Shown: positions 23,901-38,900 of the stretch, piece by piece
Position numbering within the stretch: position 1 is the first letter of the stretch
Layout: every line of letters begins with the position of its first letter
Assembly: GCF_000002235.5 (NCBI RefSeq)
Contig: NW_022145612.1
Coordinates: 14,872,809 to 14,936,808 of the forward strand
Direction: 5' to 3'
Length of the DNA stretch: 64,000 bases
Source of the DNA: Strongylocentrotus purpuratus
Taxonomy: Eukaryota > Echinodermata > Echinoidea > Camarodonta > Strongylocentrotidae
Position numbers and translations under genes: made by a program
The notes under the pieces: model-generated
Databases searched by the model: none
The model's input: only the letters and a program-made list of their open reading frames with translations
What the model was told of the DNA's origin: nothing

Positions 23901-26900
23901 ATAAACAAACATCTATTGTATCGCACAACTAGCTTGCCATAAATGACCTTAATATGTATAACTGAGTAAAGAAAACCTTCAAGAATAAACTATGTGAGTA
24001 AAGCTCACTTGTGCAAACACAAACTGTATAACTGCCTCATTTATCTTATTCTAATGAACTGTCTCAAATTCTACCTTTGTTTACAAATATAACCCTTACA
24101 AATCATACCTCTCTATCTTGTAGGTTAACGTCATACACAAATAAACCCTCGACCAGCCTTATTTCCTGCCTCTATCTTACACTCTTTACTTGGTTCCTGA
24201 ACTAAATTCCTATTTGCTTCTACACCCTTGACATTCTTTATAACCAAGGAAAACAATTCATACTCTTGTTTCATGTCAATTATCATCACTCATTACACAC
24301 AAATCTAGATTATCCTCAACACAAACTGATATATGCACAAATTGTGCATTCACACACGTTATCCTACGTTTGTCTATATGTGGTGCTACATGCACAGACA
24401 ACATTTTAACGTACTTTTCATCTTAAAATTACAGAAAACTAGATTTATATCTTGTGCCATTTTTGGCCTCATACAAACAATTAAAGATTGATTTATACAA
24501 ATAACAGCTTTATAGTACTTACAACATTGGGCTTGTCTCGATTGTCGGGGATTACTGATGGAATCACTGTCCACAAAACATTTCAAATTTTGTGACTTTT
24601 AGGCTGGCGAACTACAAACGCCCTCTTACGACCAAATGAAATTATGGTTAATCTGAACCGACGTCATGACAGAAAACTTTCTAAATCTTACATCCCGGCC
24701 CCTTAAATGCGTAGCCACAGCAAAGCATTTATCCAAATAACTTCAACTTCCATTCAAATTGTCTAACTTTTCTGTTAATAAAACACAACTAAACATTCAG
24801 AATTTACACTCAACTCTGCATAGCACATTCCATTAATTTCATTTACACAATGTAGTACATTACAGTAAATGCCTTTAGGGTGAATTTATAGCCTATACAC
24901 AACAAACACTTGTCGTCTAAAAATGTATACCGACAGGTCAATTAAAGTAACATTGGGCAAAACGATCAGTTGCCTTAATAGAGTACACATTAACTAAATC
25001 TCAACACAATTGTTGACACTCTGTAGCAAATAACAATAACAAGGATTGTTAAAGTCCTTGACATTCCTTACACACTTTGAGTTATCTAGTGAATTACCAA
25101 AGGAAAATACGAAATATATCAGCTCAAACATAATGATTCTACATGTACCTCTATGCACTAGAGCTGCTAACTACTCAGAACTGTGTATTTCAGTACTCGA
25201 TTCTTGAAACTAAACCCCCTTTTTTGTGAGTTTTCAAGCAAAATTCAGTAGCCCACCACTAAGTACAACAGGGTTACACACAAAAAATGATTTTCAAATT
25301 CAGAAAATGGTGCTTCTGTGATTAAACTTTCTCATCATTCGCAATCTTGAGTAAATTGTCAATTTACTTCCGGTATACAAAACTTTAGTTCAACTATCCC
25401 CTTCATATCAAATATCCTCTTTTGGGTCTATGCATCAAATATCAACACAATTCGGTTCTTTAAAGTTTCAACTTGAACTAGACACTACATATTTGTATGC
25501 TCATGCATTGACCAAATAACATGTTATCATGACAAATGATTCTCATTTGTAGTGGTCAAATATAACTCCTGCTCTTAGGAAAAAACATGTAAGAAATTAC
25601 GTATGAATATCGTTCGAACAAAAAAATCTTTCAGCAATAGTCTCAGTTCAATACTGAAATGAATACATGTATTCTGAAGTCCATTATAGTCTTTCTTCAA
25701 GTATTGACTAATAAACATAATATGACATAGTCTATAACAAGGCTGAAATGTTTATTACTCTTCAAGAGTAGAGTTCACTGTCCTCAAATATAACGTGCCC
25801 GATTTACCTCAAGGGCACAATGTTACCGCAAATAGTCTTGTATAAAGTCTGAGGACTGTTTTTATCAATTTCTTGCGCTTAAACAAGTTTGTTGCTGTAA
25901 ACGAGTTCTGTCTTGCGTCGACGTCAGTCTAACTTGAATATGATGATCAGGATCTTTCGCTTGTCACGGATCAGGATAATCGCGACATAAAAAATTCACA
26001 AGAGGCGGCGCTAGGCTCTCACCTCGCACGTTTAATTCATCGTGCATCAAATATAATTATCTCACATAAGAAACTAATGCTCCAATTTAGTCGTTCTTCG
26101 CTGTGGATCCATTTAAATTGAGATCGCTCTCCACGGTTCACCAATTTACGCTCTTTGCTTCTTCCAAAACTGAAACATGATGATCAGGATCTTACGCTCG
26201 TCACGGATCAGGAAAATTGCGACACAAAAATTCACAAGAGGCGGCGCTAGGCTCTCACCTCGCACGTTTAATTCACCGTGCATCAATATAATTATCTCAC
26301 ATAAGAAATGAATGCTCCAATTAGTCGCTGTGGTTCACCAATACGCTATCTGCTTCTTCCAAAAGACATAGTTTCTGCACAGGCCTGACTAGGATACCGG
26401 TGCTATGTTTCAGCTTCACCGATCGGACGAGCTTGTCCTTCCCAGGATAGGTTTCGATTACTCTTCCCGTCAACCACTTGTTCCTCGGCAGATTGTCGAT
26501 AATCAGCACGATGTCACCTTCCTCCAGATTTCTCGTCTCTTTCAGCCACTTCTGCCGCTGTTGTAAGGAAGGTAGGTATTCCTTCACCCACCTGCGCCAA
26601 AATAAGTCTGCCAGGTATTGAATCTGCCGCCAGCGTCGACGTCCATACAGATCATGTTTCTGGAACACATCAGGTGGTAGAGCATTTTTTGACCTCAGGA
26701 GCAGCAGATGATTTGGTGTGAGAGGCTCTGCATCCCTTGCGTCATCAGATGTTATGGTGAGTGGACGCCCATTGATACTTGCCTCTACTAGACACATAAG
26801 AGTCGTTAAGCCCTCATTCAGAACCTGCTGCTTCATGACTGCATTCAAGACCTTTCTCGTAGTTCTGATTTGTCTTTCCCATGATCCACCCATATGGGAT

Positions 26901-29900
26901 GCTCTCGGTGGATTGAATTTCCAATCAATTCCTTGTTGAAGGAGATTATCGTGGATCTTCTCCTGGTTCCATCGTTTCAATCCCTCCCTCAGTTCACGTT
27001 CAGCACCTATGAAATTTGTACCATTGTCGGATCTGATAATCTCTGGTTGTCCTCTGCGTGAAATAAATCTGTGAAGGGCATTCAGAAATGAATCCGTCTC
27101 CAATGAATGCAGTACCTCTATGTGTATTGCTCTTATAACCAGACAAGTGAATATACATCCATATCTCTTCACAGAGCTCCTTCCTTGTCTCACCATGTAT
27201 GGGCCAAAGCAGTCAACTCCCACGTTACTGAATGGAGGTTTTTCTGGTACCACTCTATCTGCCGGCAAATCTGCCATCTTCTGTTCCACTGGTTTTGCAC
27301 GTTGACGTTTACATGTGAAACACTTGTGTAGTACATGACGAACTGCTAACCTCCCTCTGATTATCCAAAATCGTTGTCTGAGTAGGGATAGCACATACTC
27401 CTTCCCTGAGTGACCACACATAATGTGGTAATGTCTCACCAAAAGCTGTACTACATGATGCTTGGAAGGCAAAATCACTGGGTGTTTTGTCTGCTCTTCT
27501 AGTGGTGCATTGTGTAGTCTTCCTCCAACACATATCAATCCTTCGTCTGTGAGTTTCACGCTCAATTTAGATAGTGGGCTGGATTTTGCTATTCGAGTGG
27601 GTGACCGTTGTGTAGTCTTATTTTGCTGTAAGACTCTGTACTCCTCAGCATAGGTCTGTTGCTGAACGTATCTGACAATTGCTTCTTCAGCTACAGTCAT
27701 CTCATCAACTGTTACTGGCTGCTTCATGTCCAGTAAATTCATATCTTTGCGTGCCTTTCTTCTCAAGCACTCCTTGACCTTCAGGATCCATGCAATACCT
27801 TTCTTCAGCCGAAACCAGGACGAGTAACTTTCAAGGAGTCTATCTGTCGCCTTGACTTCAGATTCGGCTGCAGCAAACACTCCAGTCTTGTCTTGCTTTA
27901 CCTCTGGGTCATGCTCTAAGCTAGACTCATTCACTGTCAAGCTTTTAGGCCAATCGCATTCTTCTGACCACAAAAATTTTGGCCCTTCTTTCCATCGTCC
28001 AGTCAATTCCTCAGCTGTCAGTCCACGCGAGGCATCATCGGCTGGATTGACATCAGTGTTAACATGTCGCCACTGCCTTGGTTCAGATCCCTCATGAATG
28101 GTTGTAATTCTGTTTGCTACAAACGTATGGAAACGTTTATCCTCATTCTTCACATAATGAAGTACTATTGAACTGTCAGTCCAAAACACTGACTCTTGGA
28201 GCGGCAGATCCAGTTCCCGTTGTATCATACTGTCTATAGTGACAGAGAGTGTAGCCACCATCAGTTCAAGCCGTGGGATTGTCATCCTCTTCAGGGGTGC
28301 AAGACGTGACCTTGCAAATAGTATGCTGCAGTGCACCTGACCCTCAACATCCTTCATCCGCAGGTAGGAAACGACTCCATAGGCTTTCTCTGAAGCATCT
28401 GCAAAGTGATGTAGCTTATACTCTGCTACCTTGCCAAAGTCGTGTGGTTTGATGCATCTGTTGACCTGGAATTCAGTCATCTTGGGTAGTTCCTGTAACC
28501 ATTCATTCCATCTCTCTATTTCCTTGCTTGGAATCTCCTCATCCCATGCAAGTTTAAGTCTGGTTAGTTCCTGCAAGATCATCTTAGCCTTTAGGATGAA
28601 AGGACTGGCGTAACCGAGAGGGTCGTAGATGGAAGATACAACACTCAAGATACCCCTCCTGGTTTGGGGTTTGTCCTTGGGTCTAAATTTGTACAGCAAA
28701 CAATCAGTTTCTACATCCCAGCTGATTCCAAGTGCTCTCTCGACTGGAAGAGCATCATGATTGAGATCCAGACCCCTCACATCGTTAGCTCTCTCTTCTT
28801 CTGGTATGGATTGCAGGACAAATGGGTTGTTACTGACCCATTTGGTTAATCTGAAGCCTCCTTCACTGAGCAAGACCATCAAGTCCGCAGCAAGTTTCAC
28901 CGCTGTTTCTTCATTCTCAACTGACACCAGGCAGTCGTCCACATAGAAGTTCTCGAGAATGGCCTTAGATGCTTCCACTTTACCATTACCATCACCGTTT
29001 CTTGCTGTCTGACGAAGTGCATGGCTGCACACACTTGGGCTCCACGTACCTCCGAAGAGGTGGACGCACATCCGGTAGACCAGCGGTTCCTTGTTGAAGT
29101 CTCCGTCCTTCCACCACAAGAATCTCAACACGTCTCGATCTTCTGGAGGTACCCTCACTTGGTGGAACATTGCCTCTATATCTGACATGAGTGCTACTGG
29201 TTGCTGGCGGAATCTAAGCAAAACTCCCATCAAATTGCTGATAAGGTCCGGCCCCTGTAACACTGCATCATTCAAAGATACCCCTTGGTGCTTGGCCGCA
29301 CAATCGAACACGATTCGCATCTTGTCTGGTTTTTGGGGATTCAAGACTGGATGGTGGGGCAAATACCAAACAGGGGTGTCCTTGGGTTGCCTAGTCTCCT
29401 CACTAACTTCCTCTGCATAGCCTTTCCTGAGGAGATCCTCTATGCCCTGTTTGTATTTCACATACATTGCTTGATCTCTTTGCAATCTCCTTGCCAACGA
29501 TTTCAAACGCTGTTCTGCACTCCACTTGTTATCAGGCAAGTTAGGTGGTCTCCTTCTGAAGGGCACCGGTAGTTGGAAATGTGCACCTTCCCGCTGGATG
29601 TCCCTCTCCCATATTTCCATTACCTTCTTGTCATTGACTGACATTGCCTTGTCTTTCTTAAGCACATCTGTAGCTTCAATCTTCCAGAATTGGCTGACTT
29701 GTTCCTCCAGTCTATCATTACTGTCAATGAAGCTAGATGTAGCTTTGGGTACACCATCTGAACTGGAACCTACAGGTCCACTCACTGACCAACCCAATTT
29801 GGTCCTAACAGCATAAGGGCCATGCTGTCCTCGTCTCACCTCGATAGGTATCAAGGCTTCAGGTGAATCCTGCCCTATCAACAGTCCAACTTCATGTCGT

Positions 29901-32900
29901 TCAATGATCGGGAGGTTGATTCCTTCTAAGTGATGATATCCTGAAATGTCATCCACATTGGCAATGTGTGTGTCTCTGATATTAATGGCGTCTCTGGTAT
30001 ACACACAGGGTAGCTTCACACAGTCTGTATCTGGTCCCGTGTCTGCAATCAGACTAATCACTGAGGTCTCTATGGGGCTATTACGCTTCTCCAGTGTTGT
30101 CAGGCTTAAACTTTGCTTCCTTCCAGTAGCATTGAGTTCTCTGGCCAAAGTGGCTGCACAAAATGTACTGGTTGAACCAGAATCCAACAGTGCATATGTA
30201 TTCACAAATACATTCTCTCCTTGAGCTCTAACCCTCACTGGAACAATGGGAAGCACACACCTTCCGGCCCCTGTGACACACTTCTTAACGAACCCATTCT
30301 GGACTTGATGGACTTCGTTGTTCTGGGTTTCAACTGGAGCCTGTGTCGTTGTCATCCTTCCTGCAGATGAAGATGCATCCTGTGCAAAATGGAGAAATTT
30401 TGTGTGTTTTCTCTGGCATCCTTGTACTGAGCATCTTCTATTCAATCTGCAAAACCTACTGGTGTGGCCAGATTGCAGGCAGTTGAAACATAGTCTGTTG
30501 TCCTGAGCAAACTGAAATCTCATCTCGGGTGCCATGGATTTAAAACTGTCGCACCCAAACAAGGAATGTTCTTGCCTACACTTCAGGCACTTCAGGTTGA
30601 CTGCTACTTCTGTTACCTCTGTAGCGTACATGTAGTTACTTCTTGTACTCTTCTTGTTGAAAGCTGGGTTTGAAGTTTCAACTCTTTTTGTTGTTGCTGT
30701 CAGATCTCCAAAGACAGGATCATTGGCTTCCTCAGCAGCGTTGGAGACAAACCTTGCCATGTCCGAGATATCGGGAGAACGCTCCTGCTGTCTGATGTCT
30801 CTCACCAACTTTAACCATCTACCTTTAAGGTAATATGGAAGTCTCTCAGCCACCTTCAGCAACTCTCTCTGGCTACTAATTTCCTGCAGTAGATCCATTG
30901 CTCGAAGAGTTTCCATGCTGATCTTCAACTCATCTGCAAACTTCTGCAGCCCCTTCCGGTCATTCGCATGGCAGATTGGACCAGTGGTTATACGTTTGAT
31001 CCAGGCTTCTCCTATCTTGTACTTGCTGCCAAAGCGTTCCACCAACAGCTCTCTGGCTCGTTGGTACCCATACAGTGGTTCCATGACCATACAGCACTGT
31101 ATGATGCCCTTAACTTCTCCTTCACAGCAATGATATAACTTCATAAGTTTTGTCCCACTATCGAGTGAAGATCGACCAATTAGGTTGTCGAACGACATCA
31201 TAAATTCATGGAAGTGCAAAGGACTCCCATCAAACTTCATCATCTCTACATTAGCCAGACTGATAGCTTCCAACCATCGTTGTTGCTGAACTTGGGTCTG
31301 CAGATAAAATTCTCGGTCGTCTCGTGGTTGATAAGCTTGACCTGAAATGGGAGATGAAGCCATTTGCTGAGCTGGAAAAGGAATAGTCTCTTGTAGGAGC
31401 GCAGGTTCCTTGACATCATGATTGCTGACATGATGATGATATTCCGTAGCATGCTCTGCACTTTCATGCACCTGCTTGACATTCTGCTGACTGGAACTCC
31501 TATTCCCTATACTCGACACCTTACTGCCACTCCTGTGTTGCTCATACACGTCTTCTTCTGCCTCTGCTGCGCTGAGCTTGGCACGTAAGAGTAACTTAGC
31601 CTTCCTTTGCTTAAGGCGTATTTCTTCGAGTTCTATCTCTTGTTCTTCCTGAAGAACTGCTAATTCTGCTGCTATTGCAGCCCTCTTGGCCCTGGTCCTA
31701 AGTCCAGATGACGTGGTGGAACTCTTCCCAACCTGACTTGCAGAATCCTCTGGATTGACATCATCAACACCTACTTGACTCATGGTGACGAATGCTAAAG
31801 CTGTTATGAACTTTGTGTGACGTTAAATTCTGCTGAAGTGACCCCAACAGTAGGCTTAAAGAAAGGACGACGACATCCAAGTTGAGATACGTGCATAAAA
31901 TGCAGTTCATCTGTAATATCAATAAAACAAACAAGCAATCATAAGCATGTGTACAAATTCACATGAATAAACAAACATCTATTGTATCGCACAACTAGCT
32001 TGCCATAAATGACCTTAATATGTATAACTGAGTAAAGAAAACCTTCAAGAATAAACTATGTGAGTAAAGCTCACTTGTGCAAACACAAACTGTATAACTG
32101 CCTCATTTATCTTATTCTAATGAACTGTCTCAAATTCTACCTTTGTTTACAAATATAACCCTTACAAATCATACCTCTCTATCTTGTAGGTTAACGTCAT
32201 ACACAAATAAACCCTCGACCAGCCTTATTTCCTGCCTCTATCTTACACTCTTTACTTGGTTCCTGAACTAAATTCCTATTTGCTTCTACACCCTTGACAT
32301 TCTTTATAACCAAGGAAAACAATTCATACTCTTGTTTCATGTCAATTATCATCACTCATTACACACAAATCTAGATTATCCTCAACACAAACTGATATAT
32401 GCACAAATTGTGCATTCACACACGTTATCCTACGTTTGTCTATATGTGGTGCTACATGCACAGACAACATTTTAACGTACTTTTCATCTTAAAATTACAG
32501 AAAACTAGATTTATATCTTGTGCCATTTTTGGCCTCATACAAACAATTAAAGATTGATTTATACAAATAACAGCTTTATAGTACTTACAACATTGGGCTT
32601 GTCTCGATTGTCGGGGATTACTGATGGAATCACTGTCCACAAAACATTTCAAATTTTGTGACTTTTAGGCTGGCGAACTACAAACGCCCTCTTACGACCA
32701 AATGAAATTATGGTTAATCTGAACCGACGTCATGACAGAAAACTTTCTAAATCTTACACATGTACTTAGGGTCTCTAACTCTCTATGAAGTATGAAATAT
32801 TTCCATCAATCACTTCAAATTCTTTACTTTGAGGTTATTCATTATCAGTAAATGAGTGCTGTAGTGTTTGAGCAATTTGTCAAACTTTGCCTCTTGTAGT

Positions 32901-35900
32901 TGAATGGTATGCTATTTGTCACCTTTTGACCTGATTAACTTGTTGGCACTCCAAAGGTGTTTGAACAAAGAATATAAATCGTGTCTGAGCACTGTCAAAC
33001 TAGGCTAAGATGTGTGACCAATTCAACCGCTCACACCTGCATGTACTAAACAATGATGCAAGAATTTAATTGAAATCATAAATTTATGACAAATTACTTT
33101 ACCAGTACCAGTGAACAAGTTGTGATTTTGCTTGACAAATGCTTGTGGGCCCTGTATCATAAAATTGTTGTAAATCTAATTTTGTTGACATTCTCTTAAA
33201 ATGTTAGTAACTGTTATAAACACTTGTCTACTGACTCGAACTTCCAACGGTTTTTGCGAGAAGGACCCTAGATCTTCAGAAACATACAAACCTCTACAAA
33301 TCTAAATAGAGTTATGTAGCATCTGTAAAATGCATGAGTCTTTCTTCTTCTTCTTCATGAATTAGTAATTATTAAGCTGTAATATGTTTTAGAAATCTTA
33401 AACATATTGGGGAAGCTATGAAAGTAGGCCAATAATCCTACATGTACTCAAAGGAAACCTCAACTCAAGGAATAAGTGTTGGTGTATGCTGAAAAATGAG
33501 ATGAATTTTTGTCCTTTGATTTACAATATTCCTTATAAAATGTAAGAGGTATATATAAGAAGATATTCTTGGCATGATGTAATGCCTTTTAGCATGACAT
33601 GGGCGCAGCCATTCTTGATAATGTGATGTACCAGGCGAACTTGTGCAAAAATGCAAAACCTTCACACCAGAAGAGCACCAAATTATGTATGCAATTTGCA
33701 TTCTGTCAATTGTGGTACAAACGATAACAGCAGGTGAATGAAATGCTTCATCACCTCACACACCTGGAAAGAAAGCATCCATAGATTCAATACAATCACT
33801 TGATAAAAGATTTCACATAGTACGTCACATTATCAAGAAAATAGCGATGCCCATGTCGTGCTGAGAAACTGTACATTATATTCAATACATGGAGATCGCT
33901 AGTTTGCTACATTTATGTGTCTCAAGGTTCAGTTTGGATCCATTTCTTTTATCATTTTTGTGATGTTTATGAAACCTAGAATTTGTTATAATCGAATAAT
34001 TTTAGATAAAAATAAGAAATTATATAGTAGAGGTGTGTACTCTAGTGGGTAAGTTTCCAGAATGTGAACCACAAGGTACAGGGTTCAAATCTCTGCTGCA
34101 CTACAGACGTCCCTCATCAAGACATTAATCTAACATTGCTACGCTCGACCCAGGTGTAGTAAGTGGGTACGCAGTTGCATTTATTCCTTGAATGTACCAG
34201 TCACTGTGGTTACCGAAGCTAATGCTGGGGTAATAATATCCAAAGTCCTTCATAAGAACGACATATTATTATTATTCATTATGTAGACCTACATACAAGT
34301 ACATGTACATGTACCAGGCATACTTTTTGTAGGCCTACTTCTAAGTTTTACTGGGCTTGTACACAGACACGACACACAATGCTACTTTGACTGACGCTTG
34401 GGATCAACTCTTTCTTTATCAGGTGCATAGTCCTTCCAAGGTTTCTTTCTTTTCCCCAAAATATTCCATCTGGATAGATCGCAATTAAAGCCTTGTAGCC
34501 TATTATTTGTTCACCTTCTGGGGGAAAACATCTAACTGAGGTTTTTCTCCTCTAAGGCTTGGCTCATTTTCCCCCATTAATTGTGAGTTATTTGAATTTG
34601 TTTTGCACATTGTAACCTACTCATCCTGTACAGATTGTAGAGCTTGATGTACATTGTACATGTATTGTGGTATCATCATTTGCTACGCCGTGATAATGGC
34701 GAATATAAGCCTTTACGGACCCATGTACAGTACGGTATGCACTGTAGTATAAATAAATGTATCTGGGTTTAGCACTTACATTAAGAGCTTTTGTCACTAA
34801 TGAAATAGATAATTTTGTTCATAAAGACATTAAAATCAAAATGTTGTCCCTGATACATGTAACTTTACTCTCTTGCTAGAGGTTGGGATCAGAGCAAATT
34901 AGACACATTTATTTGTTGAGACGTACTATCACATTCGGCCTTGATATCAAGATGAAGACATAGAAATACAGTACAAACGTGCACTTAAAGTTTATAGAAT
35001 GTGCACAAATTGTTTACAAATTCCATGTTCCCTATTGGAAGAGGGGAGGGGAGAAATGTAAAAACAATCTTGTATGTAAGTCAGTGTGAGAGAGAGAGAG
35101 AGATAGAAAAGAAATTAGCTACATCTAATATGCAAATTAGTGACCTACGTGTATGCAGTATAACCTGGGTCTACAGTGCAGCGAATGCTTTGTCCTTACC
35201 ATCTAATTGATGTTTAGAATTATGCATGAGGCATCTGGCACTTGTGATTTACAGCAGAAATTAGTTGGCACAATGCACTATAAAAGCATCGGTGTACAAA
35301 ACAAAATACACCATCTCTTATTGAAAATGATGAAAATTGGTAATTAATGATCATAGTAGGCATTGTACAATGCAACTAGCTGGTATACAAATGATATAGT
35401 CAATTTTAGTGTTTGGGAATTAGCACATCCTTTTTGGGGGGTAATGTTTGTAACTAACATAATTATGACATTTTTTGAATATATATGATCTATGTTTTGA
35501 GAGCCGAAATGATCAGACAGCATTTTGAGTTAGTATGAGAGTGCCTACATGTAACAATGTGTAGGTCAATGATTAGCTACTCCAGAAATATTTCAAGATA
35601 TTTGGGATTATGATTTATTATGATTGTTTTGTTTTGTTTATAATATATATAAATTGTGATTTATCAAATTGATGAAATAAGCTGCTTTAAAAAATAAAAA
35701 TAGATATTTTTTAAATTTAATATTTTTCGGGGGAAAGGGGTATTTATTTTTAATGCAAAAATCCACTCTGTTGTACTTGGAGATAAAAGTTATATCATAT
35801 GGTGCTTTCAATACAGCAACTATTCCATTTCCTGGGGGGCGTTTCATGAAACAATTAGTCGGTGGTTTTCACCGACTAATATCATGTTCACCAACACTTT

Positions 35901-38900
35901 AGTCAACGCTGACTAAACTTGACCAATCACAGGCCTGGAAAATAGTCGGTGACAAAAGAATTGTCAGTGAACATGATATTAGTTGGTGAAAACCACGACT
36001 AATTGTTTCATGAAACGCCCCCCAGATCTTAACAAAAAATGCTAAGTAATAAAATCAACTTAAATCTATTCTACAACAACATCAAAACCTGTTTAAGATC
36101 ATACTTCTGATCTACATCTCCCTACATAAATGAAACTCATACTAAAAAATTCATCGCTAGACTATGTGATTTTTTTGACACTTTGTGTATCGCCCATTAA
36201 ACAAGAAGGAAAAAACATTCCCTTTGAAGCGTCTGCTGTTGCATACATTTCAACCTTCCTTCTGCATATTATGATTGAGAGACAGCAATTTTTACGCTTG
36301 AATTTCAAATTCTTCCATCATATTAATTTGAAAGGCGAGGTCACAGTGCCAGGTCTTCTCAATAAGGCTATTCAAGAAGTTTGCCATTAAGCTCATCCTC
36401 ATTGTATCGAGGATAAAAAAAAGTAGTCTTCAATACAGCAGGATGCAGGTGTATAGATGTACACATTTTTTTCTCTCTCTGTCTCTCTCTTAAATTCTTC
36501 AACATTTTCTTCAGGTCTTAAAAGCAAAAAAGGTTAAAAACCCTGCCACTTAAAGTAAGTAGGTACATTTTTAATTGTTATAAGTCATAAATTATTGTAA
36601 AAAAAGATAAAAGCAATGCTCATATACATATTAAGTTAATGATGAATAATGTGCTGAATGATTCCTATATATATATATTTCATGTAAAGGCCGCTGAAGG
36701 CAATGTTTCAATACATCTCAGCATTTTAACCTTTGCCTAGCACATTAAGGGCTTGAACAATTTTTTTCTTCAAATACTATATTCTTTTAGTTGTGTTATG
36801 AAATTATGATATTGAGAAGTAACAACCTATTACTGTTATAAATTTAGATAATGATGTACGGCCTGAATTACGTACATGTACGTAGAAGTCTAAACTAATT
36901 GCACATCTGCTATGCTTGCATCTGTTTTTGCCCTTTTGCCAGGCATAAAACGTTGTAATATCAATTCCCTCTAAATGACATTATGATCATTAATTACCAA
37001 CCAATTTACCCCAAACCCTGTTGAAAACCCAACAAAGGAATGTTCATGCTAGATTGGTCATAGGAGCAAGTAGGTGTTTACAGTGTTCAGGTACTTCAAT
37101 TCTTTTGTTAATGGCATGTTACGCTGAATTAAAGATGACTACATTAAAGGCTGCATGCTGTTAATAAAACGAGGTATATATATAATACACTAGCATTCAT
37201 TAGAGTATCCCGGTGTGTGAATTGAATAAGCGCCCAACAGCAACTTCCCTTTCAAATACAGGAGAACAAAAGAAATTGGGATCAATGTATCGACTGGGAT
37301 GACCAACGTTAAACTGTACTTGCAGACCCTCTCTAGCTGTCCCCAAGCTTCCTTCTTATTTGCTTTCCCTTGGCCAACATTCAACGGTAACGCGCCGAAT
37401 GTAGAGGGGTGAACGAAATCTGAGAGGCACAAAAGTGTGCTTGTAATGTCTGCCGTGCAAAGAATACAATGGGTACATTCGCACAAAGGATAATGCATGC
37501 AAATGTTTGCTGATTGTGCCCAGAGAGAATTGAAAGGTAGAGAGGCCAAAGGGCACCATTGCTTATGCCAGACATGTAGGAAGATGTGATGAGTTTTGTT
37601 TGATTTCAGACATTTCTTTTTCCTTAAGACACCATAAATCTATATGAGCTTCATGTACACTAAACATGAGGATAAATGAAGTGTATTTATTTTGAAACAT
37701 TGAAGTGCTAAACTGCTAATATACAGTACACATTGTACCTGTAGTCTACATATATTGGCAAGCATCCAACTAAATGAATCTAAAGAAATTAATTCTAGAT
37801 ACTTCTTGCAGAGTTCTATAATGTATGTAATAGACCATTTGTGTAAATGTAATCAAATTTAATGCACAATTATTTGTAACAGGTGAATGAAATAATTTGT
37901 AACAAGGCACTCAACAAAGATTTGTGCATTAAATTTGATTACATTACAAAAATGGCCATTTAAAATTGATTACCTCAAATTCAAAATGATAAAAACATCA
38001 GCAAAAGTAATAAAAGATCTTAGATTATTTTCATTTTATATATATCATAATCAGCAAAAATCTGTTTTTTAGATGTACAGTGTAAATAAAATCCAATACA
38101 TGATTTTAAAGCCAAATGAATAGATTAACCATCTACAGAGTATGTGATGAGAAAGATAAGGTACTGAATACGGTACAAAGCCTTACTTCCATTTTAATCA
38201 TTGTTCTTATTCATTTAGCATTTAAGAATGCAATACCCCCTAACAAACAGAGAACAACTGAATGAGTATATATTGATTACCACAGGAATGTACACTGTGG
38301 GGTAACATTAGATCTGTGGTCATTGACCTTTGTCTCTGCATAAGGAATTGTTTTTGGTAGATCAGAACTCGGAGGAATGGATACCAACAAAAATTATAAA
38401 TGAATAAATGAAATAACATTTCAACAAAATGGAAAGAGTTGAAACAAAATGCAACAACATATGTATATCCTGCTTAATAATATCAACGTAAAGACGTATT
38501 CAATTTATAAACAAATGTAGTTGAATACATAGGGCAACACATTACGAAATCTGAACGTTGAAATGGACAGTAAGATCCACAACATCATGTACCGGTAGTC
38601 CAAAAATATTATAATCAGCAAGATAAATAAGAGAACAAGACAACAAAATAATGTAAGTCAAATATTGAGAAGAGTTACATATTCACCCTTCGAGGTTTAT
38701 ATTAATTAAAAATTAATCATCAGGCCGGGATACTGTTTGATATTGTGCTCTCATCTTTACAACAAAAACAAGTCAGTTATGCAGCAAGCATGCATGTCAG
38801 ATTTGCTACCGCCAAAGAGAGTTTGGAAAAAAATACTTCTTTGTGTAGGTATGAAAAATAGTGTGGTATTTTTTGTACTACCCACCTCTCTTTGTGTTAT

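Larger units (their letters stand above)
23750..32758 (-). mobile_element. BEL/Pao LTR retrotransposon, looks whole
   Basis: A 9.0-kb element on the minus strand inside FBXL7 intron 2. Two 943-bp LTRs (23750-24692 and 31816-32758) match by eye along their length. The 5-bp direct repeat CATGT flanks the element (23745-23749 and 32759-32763). One 1820-codon gag-pol frame lies between, followed by about 1.6 kb of non-coding DNA. Domain order (Gag, zinc knuckles, protease, reverse transcriptase, RNase H, integrase, DUF5641-like tail) is that of BEL/Pao. Matching LTRs imply a very recent insertion. No break was seen by eye. Confidence 0.95.

Noticed and set aside
24386-24586. 66-codon frame present in both LTRs
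   Set aside because: It recurs only because the LTRs are copies; no known LTR-encoded product in this family.
26718-31133. Many plus-strand frames across the BEL/Pao element
   Set aside because: Shadows of the long minus-strand gag-pol frame.
34039-34092. Possible tRNA gene (A and B boxes)
   Set aside because: Cannot fold into a full cloverleaf by eye and is followed by a SINE body and ATT tail.
37190-37575. 119-codon minus frame as an antisense gene
   Set aside because: Three frames are open at once and none shows a domain; kept only as a possible regulatory patch.
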